A stretch of DNA of 51,727 nucleotides, taken from contig QAMI01000022.1 of NCBI GenBank assembly GCA_003150395.1, forward strand, positions 1 through 51,727, read 5' to 3'. The translations under genes and the position numbers were made by a program. Below, piece after piece: positions 41,665 to 50,447 of the stretch (positions are counted from its first letter, which is position 1; the number at the start of each line of letters is the position of its first letter). Source of the stretch: Candidatus Gastranaerophilales bacterium (GTDB lineage: Bacteria; Cyanobacteriota; Vampirovibrionia; Gastranaerophilales; Gastranaerophilaceae). The notes under the pieces were generated by a model. It worked only from the letters and a program-made list of their open reading frames with translations. It was not told the origin of the DNA and did no database searches.

Positions 41665-42645
41665 ATGAGTGTAAACGTGCAGCTTCAGGAAGATAATGAA
41701 ACTTTATTTAAAGATTTTCAGAGTAATTATTTGCAGGAAGATATTATTTGCCGTGAAGAAGATGATGAGGTCGTTTGTGAGCCAAAAACTTTCAATTCAA
41801 TTGCAAATGAAGATGATTTGCTTCAAATGTATTTGAAAGATATTGGTAAAGTTAAACTTTTAACTTCAAAAGAGGAAAAAATCCTGGGAAAACAAATAAA
41901 AGAAGGCAAACCGACTCAGGCTGAAATCGCAAAAAGAAAGTTGATTCAGGCAAACTTGAGGCTTGTTGTGAGTATTGCTAAAAAATATATCGGTCAGGGT
42001 GTTTTGTTCATGGATTTAGTGCAGGAAGGCTCTTTGGGCTTAATCAAAGCCGCTGAAAAGTTTGATTATTCAAAGAATTTTAAATTCTCAACTTATGCAA
42101 CCTGGTGGATTAAACAAACTATTATCAGAGCAATTTCAAACAATTCACGCACTATCAGAATTCCTGTTCATATGGCAGATAAAATAAGAAAATATAAAAA
42201 AGTTTATACAATGCTTTCGTTTGAGTTGGGGCGTGAACCGAGCGATGCAGAAGTTGCAGAAAGAATGGGGCTTCCGCCTAAAAAACTCTCTACAATCAGA
42301 AAATCCATTATAAAAGAGCCTATAAGTCTTGAAACTCCGGTTACAGATGATTTGAATGTAGGGGATTATATTCAGGATAAGAAACACAATTCTCCGGATG
42401 AACAAACTAAAAATAATAGTTTAAAAGGGTCTATAGAACACCTTTTAAGCACACTTAACGAACGTGAAAAAAAGATTATTAGCTGCCGGTTTGGGATAAA
42501 CGGACACACGCAAATGACGCTGGAACAATTAGGGTGTGAAATGGGATATTCCAAAGAGCGTATCAGGCAATTAGAGGATATTGCTCTTAATAAAATTAGA
42601 GAGAAAGAAGAGTTGAAACATTTTAGGGATTTTATTGAGGATTAG
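41665..42645 (+). CDS. RNA polymerase sigma-70 family factor (group 1/2, RpoD-like)
   Basis: Sigma factor of 326 aa with all main regions: region 1.2 (DDLLQMYLKDIGKVKLLTSKEE), region 2 with LRLVVSIAKKYIGQGVLFMDLVQEGSLGLIKAAEKFDYSKNFKFSTYATWWIKQ (-10 recognition), region 3, and region 4 with LGCEMGYSKERIRQLE as the -35 helix-turn-helix. The N-terminal extension (1-50) is acidic and shorter than region 1.1 of primary factors, so a group 2 sigma is as likely as the housekeeping one. AGAGAGGAAATGT precedes the start. A hairpin terminator follows. Confidence 0.9.
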   Translation: MSVNVQLQEDNETLFKDFQSNYLQEDIICREEDDEVVCEPKTFNSIANEDDLLQMYLKDIGKVKLLTSKEEKILGKQIKEGKPTQAEIAKRKLIQANLRLVVSIAKKYIGQGVLFMDLVQEGSLGLIKAAEKFDYSKNFKFSTYATWWIKQTIIRAISNNSRTIRIPVHMADKIRKYKKVYTMLSFELGREPSDAEVAERMGLPPKKLSTIRKSIIKEPISLETPVTDDLNVGDYIQDKKHNSPDEQTKNNSLKGSIEHLLSTLNEREKKIISCRFGINGHTQMTLEQLGCEMGYSKERIRQLEDIALNKIREKEELKHFRDFIED

Positions 42646-42652
42646 TTTCTAT

Positions 42653-42674
42653 AAGCCGGCAACAGCCGGTTTTT
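42653..42674 (+). terminator. Terminator of sigma factor gene
   Basis: GCCGGC, loop AACA, GCCGGT, then TTTTC; 8 nt after the stop codon. Confidence 0.8.
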
Positions 42675-42701
42675 CTTTTGCCGCTAAGGTTAATTTTATT
42701 T

Positions 42702-42740
42702 AAAAACGACCTCCGCACATATTACGGAAGGTCGTTTTTT
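42702..42740. terminator. Second hairpin terminator between sigma and SPFH genes
   Basis: AAAACGACCT-CCG pairs with CGG-AAGGTCGTTTT (one bulge), followed by T residues. It can act for either convergent gene. Confidence 0.75.
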
Positions 42741-42782
42741 TATAAATTTAGGGATGTCAAGAAATAATTCACTATTATTTCC

Positions 42783-42983
42783 TTAAACCAGATTGTTTTT
42801 AATAACCGGCTGGGCTTCTTTATTTGCACAAAGCGTAACAAGAAGATTATTAACCATTTTTGCTTTTTCTAGTTCGTCAAGCTGAACAATGTTGTTTTCG
42901 CTTAATCTGTTAAGTGCCATCTCAACCATTCCCACCGCTCCATCAACAATTGCTCGTTTTGCATCAATTACTGCTGACGCCTG
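42783..42983 (-). pseudogene. C-terminal continuation of SPFH protein after in-frame TAG
   Basis: Reading through the TAG at 42984-42986 gives 66 further residues ending at TAA 42783-42785: QASAVIDAKRAIVDGAVGMV, EMALNRLSENNIVQLDE and KAKMVNNLLVTLC. This is the conserved C-terminus of SPFH/YdjI-type proteins, in the correct frame and with no other disruption. Confidence 0.75.
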
Positions 42984-44069
42984 CTATCTTTGAAGCATTG
43001 CAACCGCGATTTCCGGAGCATAAGCAAGGTGTGTAATTTTTGCATCAACAACATTTATTCCGGCAACTTTTACATTGCGTTGGATTTCAGCTTTTAATTT
43101 AGCTGAAATTTCAGCACTGTCTCCGCGTAAAGATTGTACATCTTTGTCTTCCGGAGCGTCGTAAGGATACATTCTTACAATGTTTCTCAATGCTGAGTCG
43201 CTTTGTGCTGATATAAATGTTTTGTAGTCATTAACATTAAATATTGCTTTTGCGGTATCCTGCACCTCCCAAATTACGATTATCCCTACTTCAATAGGGT
43301 TTCCAAGTTCGTCATTAATTTTTTGTTTGCCGTTATCAAGGGTCATCGCTTTTAATGAAATCGGTACAAATGGCGTTACACTCTGAGCAAAGGGGTTAAC
43401 CCAGTGAAAACCTGCTCCGCGAAGGGTTCCGATGTATTTGCCGAAAACAGTCAGAACGAGCGCTTCCTGCGGCTTAAGTATTTTGAAGCCGGCGCATAAA
43501 AAGACAAAAATTACTATTCCTACAGGGATTAATAACGGAAGAAGCAGTCCTAGACTAAGGATTACACCTGCACCTAGCAGCATGAATAATAACACGATAA
43601 ATCCGTTTACTGATATAACGCGTTTTTCTTTTTCTTTACTTTGTATTTCAAGTTCCTGGAATGCTGGTTCTGTTTTCTGTTTTAGGGAAGTGTCGCAGTA
43701 TTTTTCAATAAATGTAAAATTGTCACTGATTGCCGGAGTTTTTTTCATAAACAATCCGAAATATTTTGAGAGCTCACCGTTGTCAAACCAAATTCCGTTG
43801 CAAACAGAACATTTGTCAACGATTATACCGTTAAAATATACTTTCTCCATTGCTTTTCCGCAGTCAGGACAAACTCTTGGCTCTTCTTTAACTTTAACAG
43901 AAGCCATATCTGCAGGATTTAGTATTTCGCATTTCAAATCAAGCATGTCGCCGATTTTTTTCAATGTCGGAAATTTAATCCACATTGCTTTACATGTTTT
44001 GCAATACTGGATTGTAACCCCTTTTATTTTTAGACTTTCTAATTCTTCTTGACATTTTGGACAATTCAT
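42984..44069 (-). CDS. Zinc-ribbon plus SPFH/band-7 membrane protein, truncated by amber codon
   Basis: The N-terminus has two zf-TFIIB-type zinc ribbons (CPKCQEELESL...CKTCKAMW and CPDCGKAM...CSVCNGIW). A hydrophobic pair at about residues 152-198 and an SPFH/band-7 domain (ILKPQEALVLTVFGKYIGTLRGAGFHWVNPF) follow. SPFH proteins oligomerise into membrane scaffolds that organise lipid domains or proteases. At AYAPEIAVAMLQR the frame meets TAG, where family members continue with Gln. The next 66 codons encode the rest of the domain. So the gene is either a recent nonsense mutant (CAG to TAG) or read through. The zinc-ribbon fusion is itself notable. Confidence 0.85.
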   Translation of the reverse strand: MNCPKCQEELESLKIKGVTIQYCKTCKAMWIKFPTLKKIGDMLDLKCEILNPADMASVKVKEEPRVCPDCGKAMEKVYFNGIIVDKCSVCNGIWFDNGELSKYFGLFMKKTPAISDNFTFIEKYCDTSLKQKTEPAFQELEIQSKEKEKRVISVNGFIVLLFMLLGAGVILSLGLLLPLLIPVGIVIFVFLCAGFKILKPQEALVLTVFGKYIGTLRGAGFHWVNPFAQSVTPFVPISLKAMTLDNGKQKINDELGNPIEVGIIVIWEVQDTAKAIFNVNDYKTFISAQSDSALRNIVRMYPYDAPEDKDVQSLRGDSAEISAKLKAEIQRNVKVAGINVVDAKITHLAYAPEIAVAMLQR

Positions 44070-44113
44070 TTATACCCCTTTCTCAATTAATGCAGACCTT
44101 TAGCCAGCATAAG

Positions 44114-45766
44114 TTATGTTTCAATAAGTGATTTTGCAAATTCCATTGATTGTTCGTTAATGTCGCCGCCTGCAAGTTCTGCTAGCGCTTTAATTCTATT
44201 GTCGCCTGTCAAAACATAGACCTCAACTTTTGTTTCATCTTCCTGCGACTTTTTGACGTAAAAATGTTTGTCTGCTTTTGAGGCAATAATTGCCTGGTGA
44301 GTAATTAAAATTATCTGATGGAATTTTGAAAGTTCTACGATTTCATCGGCAACACTTTGGGAGGCTTTGCCTGAAATTCCCGTATCTATTTCATCGAAAA
44401 TTACAGTGTCAATATCGTCGGTTTGTGCAAAGATTGACTTTATTGCAAGCATTACACGAGAAATTTCCCCGCCGGATGCGACTTTTGCAAGCGGTTTTAA
44501 ATCTTCTGAAACGTTCGTGGAAATCAAAAATTCAACCTCATCAATTCCATCAGAACAAAGCTCTTTTTCTTTAACTGCAATTTCAAAACGGGCTTTTGGA
44601 AGTTCCAATTTGGCAAGCCTTTCCTGAATATAAACAGAAAGAACATTCGCATAATTTTTTCGGTGTTCGCTTATTTCTTTTGCTTTTTCAAAGAGATTTT
44701 TGCGTGCTTGTTCAATAAATCCTTCAAGTTCGTCAATATTTTTTGTTGAAAATTCGATTGAAGAAAGTTCTTGTGAAAGTTTTTCGTAAGTTTCAAGCAC
44801 TGAAGCGAGAGTTCCGCCGTATTTGCGTTTAAGCTTGTCTAACAGATAGAGTCTTTCCTGAATTTCGTTTAGCCGTTCTGTGTCGTTATCAAGATTTTGG
44901 CTGTAATTTCTCAATTCGCTTGAAATTTCATGAAGATTTTCAATGTTTTCAATGAGATTTTGTTCAAGGCTTTCAAGCTTTGAGTCAAACGAAGCAGCTT
45001 TTGAAATGTTTTGTTTAATTTTGCCGAGCGCCTCCAGAATTGAACCGTCATCACCATTGATTGCCCAATATGAGGAGCCCGTTAATTCTTTGAGTTTTTC
45101 CGCATTTTCAAGAACCTCCAATTCTGCATTAAGTTCGTCATCTTCGCTTTGGGATTGAATTTCTGCTGTTTCAATTTCATTTACTTGAAATTTTAGAAAT
45201 TCAATTTGAGATTCTGTGATATCTGCTGAATTTTTTGCTTTTTCTAGTCTTGACTTGAGTTCGTTGTATTCAGAATATAAACTTCTGTATTCGCTGAGTT
45301 TTTCCCCGTAAACCTCTTTTGCATAAGAATCAAGAAGCGTTATGTGATATTTTGGCTGTAAAAAGGAATATGTCTGGTGTTGAGAATGAATATCGAGAAA
45401 CAGCGCCCGAAGATTTTTTATAAATTCCTGATTAACAAGTGTACCGTTTACACGCGAGCGAACCGAACTCTGCGTAATTTCTTTTGTCAGAGTTATTTCT
45501 TTGCCGAAATCGTCAATTCCGTTTTCGTCAAAAAGCGTTTTTAAATCGTGTTTTGTATTTTCGATAGTAAGCTCAATTACAGCTTTTTCAGAGCCGTTTT
45601 TTATGACATCTTTTGACACCCTCGGCGCAAACGCCAGGTCTATTGCGCTAATTAAAATGCTTTTGCCCGCACCGGTTTCGCCTGTTATGACGTTCAAGCC
45701 TTTATCAAAATTTGCGCACAACTCGTCTATTAAGATATAATCCTTAATTCTTAATTGCTTAATCAT
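44114..45766 (-). CDS. recN: DNA repair protein RecN
   Basis: SMC-like ATPase acting in recombinational repair of double-strand breaks. It starts MIKQLRIKDYILIDEL and has Walker A GETGAGKS (residues 29-36). A long coiled-coil middle (about 150-380) connects to the C-terminal ATPase half with SGGEISRVMLAIKSIF (signature) and VIFDEIDTGISG (Walker B), then LITHQA. Its 550 aa match the usual length. On the same strand as, and downstream of, the cytosolic GH13 gene, and upstream of the SPFH gene. Confidence 0.96.
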   Translation of the reverse strand: MIKQLRIKDYILIDELCANFDKGLNVITGETGAGKSILISAIDLAFAPRVSKDVIKNGSEKAVIELTIENTKHDLKTLFDENGIDDFGKEITLTKEITQSSVRSRVNGTLVNQEFIKNLRALFLDIHSQHQTYSFLQPKYHITLLDSYAKEVYGEKLSEYRSLYSEYNELKSRLEKAKNSADITESQIEFLKFQVNEIETAEIQSQSEDDELNAELEVLENAEKLKELTGSSYWAINGDDGSILEALGKIKQNISKAASFDSKLESLEQNLIENIENLHEISSELRNYSQNLDNDTERLNEIQERLYLLDKLKRKYGGTLASVLETYEKLSQELSSIEFSTKNIDELEGFIEQARKNLFEKAKEISEHRKNYANVLSVYIQERLAKLELPKARFEIAVKEKELCSDGIDEVEFLISTNVSEDLKPLAKVASGGEISRVMLAIKSIFAQTDDIDTVIFDEIDTGISGKASQSVADEIVELSKFHQIILITHQAIIASKADKHFYVKKSQEDETKVEVYVLTGDNRIKALAELAGGDINEQSMEFAKSLIET

Positions 45767-45828
45767 ACTTATAGAATAGCGTAAAGTCTTGAATTGAGCA
45801 ATATTTTAAATATTTTTTACAATAAGGA

Positions 45829-48156
45829 TTAACCCTTCTTAATTCCAAACAGTCGAAATTCGCCAGGCTCAAGATGTTCTATTAAAATTGCGTTGTCTTG
45901 AGTTTTATATTTCTTTTTCACAAAATTTTCGTCTTCGATAACGTATTCAGAGGTGATTTTGAATTCGCCCGGAAGTTGAAGTGTTTTATTATGAAGCGCT
46001 TCACCGTTGACAATTTCGCCGTAAGAATTTCCTTTGTCGTCACATTTTGTAATTTTTTCGGTCGGATATTTGTAGTTTGCAACAACTAAAAATGCGGATT
46101 TTATCGGTTCTTTTGACACCATCCATGCTGCAAAACCGTCATCTTCCTGTAATATTATCTGAGCTTCGCCGTCTGTAATTACGTTGTGATGTTTTACAAA
46201 CCTGTCAATCGCATCGAATTTTTTGTAAAATTCGTAATGATTTTCGCGCGCCATTGAAATTTCTTCTCCGATAACGCTTTCAATTCCGGTTTTGGTAAAG
46301 CTTTCATCACCGTCAATGTAAAGCATTGGTCTTTGAGCAAATTTGCCGCCCGGCATAAATTTGTATTTAAACCATTTGAAAAGCGCGCCTTTTTCACCCA
46401 ATTGACCCGGGTATTGATCGATACTTCTGAATTCTCCGTCTTGATTGTTGTAAGTTTTCAGAATAGACAATTTATTATCTTTTTTTAAATTGACATTATA
46501 GTTTGAAAGATGATTGTTATCTTGAGCAATGCATTCCGGAGTTTTGGAAGATTGAGACACGATGTCGTTACCCCATAGCAAATCGAAGTTCATATCTTCG
46601 TGATATTCTTTCAAAAAGTCATCCCAGAGCATGTATTCTGCCAGAGTTCCGAAATATGGGATTTTGTTTTTCATGGCATTATTGAGTTTATTTAAAACAA
46701 CTCTAGGAGCACGATAGCTTATTGGTTTTCCGTCTTTTTCTGAAACCTCATCAACAATGTGGTCAATGTGGTCAACTCGGAAACCGTCGAAATTGTATTC
46801 GGATTGAAGTTTTTGCATATAATCTATGAAATAATCAATTACCGGCTCGTTAAACGTTCCGTTTTCAAGATATGCAAAATAATATGGCGTCTGGCAGTCC
46901 AAATTTGCAAAGCAGGAAACATCTTCGCCTTTGAAGTTGTAATGCTTATATATCGGGTAATCTCTGCCTTCGCTCATTTTGTCAAAAACAGGGACGCCTG
47001 CTGAACACCATGCTCCGCCGGGTGCAGGCCAGAGACCTTCTTTTATAAGGCGCTGGATTATTTCAATTTGTTTTGTAATGTCGTTTTCTTCAAGTTTTTT
47101 ACCGGCTTTTATTCCAAGTTCTTGGGCGACAATTTCTCTTATGCGTTTGTGGAGTTTTTGCTGGTAATTTTTTGTGAGCATTGCGTTTGAAGTTTGTTTT
47201 TTGAAAGGTTCAAGAACTTTTTCAAATGCGTTGTAAATTTTTTGATAATTTTCTGCAAGCTCGCCTGCGCTGCCGTTTAAAGTTTGAAGATAAATGTTTT
47301 TGACAACTTCAATGTCATCTTCGTCGCAGGTTTCAATGCCATTGTTTTTAAGCTCTTCTTTAAGCTGATTGTTTGAAATTTTTGCAAGAGAACTAACCTG
47401 CTTTTTTAAATTTTGGATTAAATCTTCTATGTCATACCATCTAGCGATTTCGGGATTTGCAAGAACTGCTTTTGAAAATCTTCCAGTCTGCGGCAGTATA
47501 TCATAAATTACCGGATGTCCTGCAAGCTGTGCAAATGTTATGAAAGTCTGCACCTGTCCTTTTGCATCAAGCCCTGTCAGGTCGTAAATCTCTTTATCAA
47601 AAAGCTTTTCACTGACCTCGCTGCTTTTTGGAAGATAAGCGCACCCGAATTCTCTTGGATGAAATGGAATTAAATATATTGTCGTATTAAAAATTTCGTT
47701 TTGAATATTTCCGGTCGGGAGGATAAGGAGCTGCCTCAGCCAGTCCATAAACTTTCCGGTTTCTTTTGTTTTGTTTCCGTCTTTTAGGCCTGCAAGGTTA
47801 ATTAATTTGATGTCATGTCCTTCTTTTTTTATCCATTCGGAATTTTTCACATTGTCGCGTGCCAGCACACTTATGCGCTTATCCTCAAATCGGAATTTGC
47901 CCTCATTAAATATATGGTTATCTATCCATTTGTACTGGAGGGCATAAAGAACTTCCGCATCGGTTAGTTCATCCAATGCTTTTATATAAGGAAAATTTAA
48001 ATAGCCATATTTAAGCATGACATTTTTAAGATAAGTTTTTCTCTCATCAGAAATATTTTTTACGCCAAAGTGGTCGGATAATTTTGTGTAAATCTCATTT
48101 ATAAGTACATCTTTTGGAGGATTTTTACCTTTTCGTCCAAACAAAAATTTTAACAT
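45829..48156 (-). CDS. Cytosolic GH13 alpha-amylase-like protein
   Basis: Large GH13-type protein of 775 aa without a signal peptide, so probably acting on an internal alpha-glucan. The N-terminal ~130 residues are family-specific. The catalytic barrel has YNFDGFRVDHIDHIVDEV (nucleophile Asp) and PYFGTLAEYMLWDDF (acid/base Glu), and later HHNVITDGEAQ in the third-Asp position region. A C-terminal beta domain follows (GEFKITSEYVIEDENF). Closest in style to glucanotransferase or sucrose/maltooligosaccharide enzymes, but the exact reaction is not clear. It is a second GH13 gene in this window, without the signal peptide of 24350-26419. AGGGAG precedes the start. Confidence 0.75.
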   Translation of the reverse strand: MLKFLFGRKGKNPPKDVLINEIYTKLSDHFGVKNISDERKTYLKNVMLKYGYLNFPYIKALDELTDAEVLYALQYKWIDNHIFNEGKFRFEDKRISVLARDNVKNSEWIKKEGHDIKLINLAGLKDGNKTKETGKFMDWLRQLLILPTGNIQNEIFNTTIYLIPFHPREFGCAYLPKSSEVSEKLFDKEIYDLTGLDAKGQVQTFITFAQLAGHPVIYDILPQTGRFSKAVLANPEIARWYDIEDLIQNLKKQVSSLAKISNNQLKEELKNNGIETCDEDDIEVVKNIYLQTLNGSAGELAENYQKIYNAFEKVLEPFKKQTSNAMLTKNYQQKLHKRIREIVAQELGIKAGKKLEENDITKQIEIIQRLIKEGLWPAPGGAWCSAGVPVFDKMSEGRDYPIYKHYNFKGEDVSCFANLDCQTPYYFAYLENGTFNEPVIDYFIDYMQKLQSEYNFDGFRVDHIDHIVDEVSEKDGKPISYRAPRVVLNKLNNAMKNKIPYFGTLAEYMLWDDFLKEYHEDMNFDLLWGNDIVSQSSKTPECIAQDNNHLSNYNVNLKKDNKLSILKTYNNQDGEFRSIDQYPGQLGEKGALFKWFKYKFMPGGKFAQRPMLYIDGDESFTKTGIESVIGEEISMARENHYEFYKKFDAIDRFVKHHNVITDGEAQIILQEDDGFAAWMVSKEPIKSAFLVVANYKYPTEKITKCDDKGNSYGEIVNGEALHNKTLQLPGEFKITSEYVIEDENFVKKKYKTQDNAILIEHLEPGEFRLFGIKKG

Positions 48157-48348
48157 TTAGACACTCCCTTCTTCCATTACTAAAGGATTATAGCACAATT
48201 TAAAAAAATCTTCTGTAAAAAAATATTAATTGTACTTTATACAATATTAGCTGATAGGGTAATGGATTAATTCATAAAGCTATCATTTAATAGTCATGTC
48301 GACATCTGAAAAGTTAATTTAAAAGTTTATTAAAAAGAGAGGTGAAAA

Positions 48349-49053
48349 ATGGTACAAAATCTTCAAACTTCCGAACTCTGCATGAGCGGGCAAAAAGTTC
48401 TCAATATCATTATTGTTGAGGATTTCAAATTAACAAGAGTCGGGCTTCGATGCGCGCTTAATGAAAATCCGGATATGGAAGTTGTGGCAGAAAGCGAAGA
48501 TGCTATTGAAGGTATTAAGCTTATTGAAAAATACAAACCCGATGTTGTTTTAATGGATTTGGGGCTTCCGGGCATGAATGGTATTGAAGCAATGATTAAA
48601 GTTAAAGAATTTGCTCCAGAAACAAAAATTATTGCACTTACATCTCATGACAGGGAAGAAGAAGTTATTGCGGCATTGAGTTCTGGTGCAAGCGCTTATT
48701 GTTTGAAGGATATTGATCCTCAAAAGTTAGCAGATGTCGTACGTGATGTATCAGTCGGGGTTTGCTGGATTGATCCTGTGGTTGCGCAAATGGCCCTGAA
48801 TGCATTCCCAAAAGTTGATAACATCGGCTTTTTACCAAGTAAGTCGCATGGTGAAGGAAGGGTACCGCTTACTGAACGCGAATATGAGGTTCTGAAGCAT
48901 CTTGTGACAGGGAAAAGTAATACTGAAATTGCAAAAGAACTTATTGTAAGCGTTCATACAGCAAAAGCTCATGTGTGTTCGATTTTGCAGAAAATGTGCG
49001 TGAATGACAGAGTTCAGGCTGCAGTCAAAGCTGTTAAAGAGGGCATGGTGTAA
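48349..49053 (+). CDS. NarL/LuxR-type response regulator
   Basis: Two-component response regulator of 234 aa. The receiver domain (about 18-135) has the acidic pair Glu24/Asp25 and phospho-acceptor Asp70 in VVLMDLGLPGMNG. The conserved Thr (ALTSHD) and Lys (CLKD) are also present. The C-terminal LuxR HTH is LTEREYEVLKHLVTGKSNTEIAKELIVSVHTAKAHVCSILQK. No histidine kinase is adjacent, so it is an orphan in this window. GAGAGG precedes the ATG, and a strong terminator follows. It lies upstream of the poly-G pilin gene on the same strand but is separated by that terminator. Confidence 0.93.
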   Translation: MVQNLQTSELCMSGQKVLNIIIVEDFKLTRVGLRCALNENPDMEVVAESEDAIEGIKLIEKYKPDVVLMDLGLPGMNGIEAMIKVKEFAPETKIIALTSHDREEEVIAALSSGASAYCLKDIDPQKLADVVRDVSVGVCWIDPVVAQMALNAFPKVDNIGFLPSKSHGEGRVPLTEREYEVLKHLVTGKSNTEIAKELIVSVHTAKAHVCSILQKMCVNDRVQAAVKAVKEGMV

Positions 49054-49062
49054 TTTTTTGTT

Positions 49063-49092
49063 AAAAAAGCAGGATTGCAATCCTGCTTTTTT
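49063..49092 (+). terminator. Terminator of response regulator gene
   Basis: AAAAAAGCAGGATTG pairs perfectly with CAATCCTGCTTTTTT, a 15-bp stem with almost no loop followed by T residues, 10 nt after the stop. Confidence 0.85.
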
Positions 49093-49130
49093 CATGTTAT
49101 ATTTAAGTAAGTAAATAGTATGAAAAATGC

Positions 49131-49206
49131 AAAAGGAGTAATAAGGTTGAAATTAAGATTTGACAATACTTTCCGGGGGGGGGGGGCAGCCTAAAACCTC
49201 CTTATT
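49131..49206 (+). promoter_or_regulatory. SD, TTG start and pairing sequences of second poly-G pilin gene
   Basis: AAAAGGAG (49131-49138) stands 8 nt before a TTG at 49147. AATAAGG (49140-49146) is complementary to CCTTATT (49200-49206), and AGGAG to CTCCT (49198-49202). So, as in the leader at 1-66, pairing brackets the G tract and can cover the ribosome-binding region. With 12 G the TTG-49147 frame stops at 49192-49194. Confidence 0.5.
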
Positions 49207-49942
49207 AACAGCTTTTGGAACTAATGGTTTTACTTTAGCTGAAGTCTTGATTACTATAAGTATAATTGGAATAGTTGCGGCAATTACATTACCCGCATTA
49301 ATTCAACGAAATAATAATAAAGTAACAGAAGCTCGTCTTAAAAAATTTTATTCAGTTATTAATCAGGCAGTTATTCTTTCAGAGCTTGAAAATGGTGACA
49401 GAAAAGATTGGTATAGAGATTATTCAGGTGCCGTTATAGACCCCGACGGCAAACCTATTGAGGGTACTTCTGAGGCTGAGAAGTGGTTTATGCAGTATAT
49501 CGGCAAGTATTTGAAAATTGTAGGCAAAGAGACTACTGATAGGGGAATGTTTATTGTATATTTTGAAGATGGTAGCGCCTTAATGCAATTAAACCATGGT
49601 ACAACGCGTGACTGGGTGTTTTATCCACAAAAAGTTAAAAGATGTGTTGAAAGATATGGTTATCCTACATCTATTACTTCAGGTGGTTTAGGTGTTTGTG
49701 CTTTTGCCTTTGGGTTTGTACCTGGAAAACCCGGGCAAACACAAACAGAAGCAGAAGCGACAGGGTTTGGGTTTCTATATAATAAAGGTTTTGAGTCCTA
49801 TACTTATGCATGGGATGGAAGCCGTGAATTCTTAATAGAGCACTGCAAAGATAATTCAACTAAGGGGGTCTATTGCACTATGCTTATCCAGCTTAATAAC
49901 TGGCAAATTCCAAAAGATTATCCGCATAAAGTCAGTTATTAA
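49160..49942 (+). CDS. Type IV pilin-like protein with poly-G leader
   Basis: Pilin-like protein of about 260 aa. The in-frame leader is TILSGGGGQPKTSLLTAFG before GFTLAEVLITISIIGIVAAITLPALI, with Phe as mature residue 1, then a soluble domain with Cys pairs near the C-terminus. As written the frame opens at TTG 49160, which has no well-placed ribosome-binding site. AAAAGGAG fits a TTG at 49147 instead, which is out of frame with 12 G and would be in frame with 11. So the gene may be OFF here or weakly ON from 49160. The leader resembles that of the gene at 1-775 (Gly run, [HQ]P, then LL). Overlaps the kinase gene end by 11 nt. Confidence 0.78.
   Translation: MTILSGGGGQPKTSLLTAFGTNGFTLAEVLITISIIGIVAAITLPALIQRNNNKVTEARLKKFYSVINQAVILSELENGDRKDWYRDYSGAVIDPDGKPIEGTSEAEKWFMQYIGKYLKIVGKETTDRGMFIVYFEDGSALMQLNHGTTRDWVFYPQKVKRCVERYGYPTSITSGGLGVCAFAFGFVPGKPGQTQTEAEATGFGFLYNKGFESYTYAWDGSREFLIEHCKDNSTKGVYCTMLIQLNNWQIPKDYPHKVSY
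49175..49186 (+). repeat. Poly-G tract (12 G), putative phase-variation tract
   Basis: Twelve G between the ribosome-binding site and the pilin N-terminus. The TTG at 49147 needs 11 (or 14) G to reach the pilin frame. The tract encodes the Gly run of the leader entirely with GGG codons, in DNA that otherwise prefers A/T-ending codons. The 3' junction is CAGC, as at 19491-19502. Confidence 0.7.
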
Positions 49943-50447
49943 TCTTGTTTATTATTTCGATAACCTGTTTGGTAAGATTGTCATAATCACCATTATTGTC
50001 AATTATAAAATCCCAATTTTTTATGTTATCAAGACCTGTTTCTGTTATATCAGTTTCACCTATTAATTCCCCGCGTTTTGCTCTTGTTTCACGGGTTGCT
50101 TCAACTCTTATTGTTAAAGCGCCTGCATTTTTGAAAACCTCATATTCATGCGGAACTCTGACATCTGTGACAATTATATTTCCGTCCTGTTCAAGAATTT
50201 TTTTTAACCAGTAATCCGGGTCTTGTGAGCGGCCCCAATTACCTAAGTTTATTAAGTCTTGGCGATAGACGGCTTTATTTTTTTCTATTTCTTCATAAGA
50301 AAGTTTTTTTTCTTTTCCGTAAGTTATTTTTATAATATCGCCCATTGCGCAGCGTTTAAAATCTGGCATTTTTTCAAGCATAATTTTTGCCGCAGTATCC
50401 TTTCCAGAATACTGTTTGCCTGAAAATATAATTATTTTTTCTGCCAT
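49932..50447 (-). CDS. P-loop nucleoside/nucleotide kinase-like protein
   Basis: Small kinase of 171 aa with Walker A GKQYSGKD (residues 10-17), MGDIIK after it, and a DVR-type motif (IIVTDVRVPHEYEVF) resembling deoxynucleoside-monophosphate kinases and AAA/adenylate-kinase-like enzymes. The lid-like stretch RVEATRETRAKRG is compatible with that family. The substrate is uncertain. AGGAG stands before the ATG. Convergent with the pilin gene (11-nt overlap) and divergent from glyQ. No phage genes are nearby, so a cellular dNMP kinase is more likely than a phage one. Confidence 0.72.
   Translation of the reverse strand: MAEKIIIFSGKQYSGKDTAAKIMLEKMPDFKRCAMGDIIKITYGKEKKLSYEEIEKNKAVYRQDLINLGNWGRSQDPDYWLKKILEQDGNIIVTDVRVPHEYEVFKNAGALTIRVEATRETRAKRGELIGETDITETGLDNIKNWDFIIDNNGDYDNLTKQVIEIINKINN

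Noticed and set aside
42646..42782. Small gene between sigma and SPFH genes
   Set aside because: The interval holds two terminator hairpins and the read-through end of the SPFH frame, but no separate open frame with a ribosome-binding site.
42984..42986. UAG reassigned to glutamine in this organism
   Set aside because: TAG properly ends several intact genes here (rnhB, the exported GH13 gene, the sigma factor), so general recoding is not supported. A local mutation or readthrough remains possible.
49932..50447. Prophage marker (dNMP kinase)
   Set aside because: No phage structural, lysis or integrase genes are nearby, and the neighbours are cellular (pilin, glyQ).
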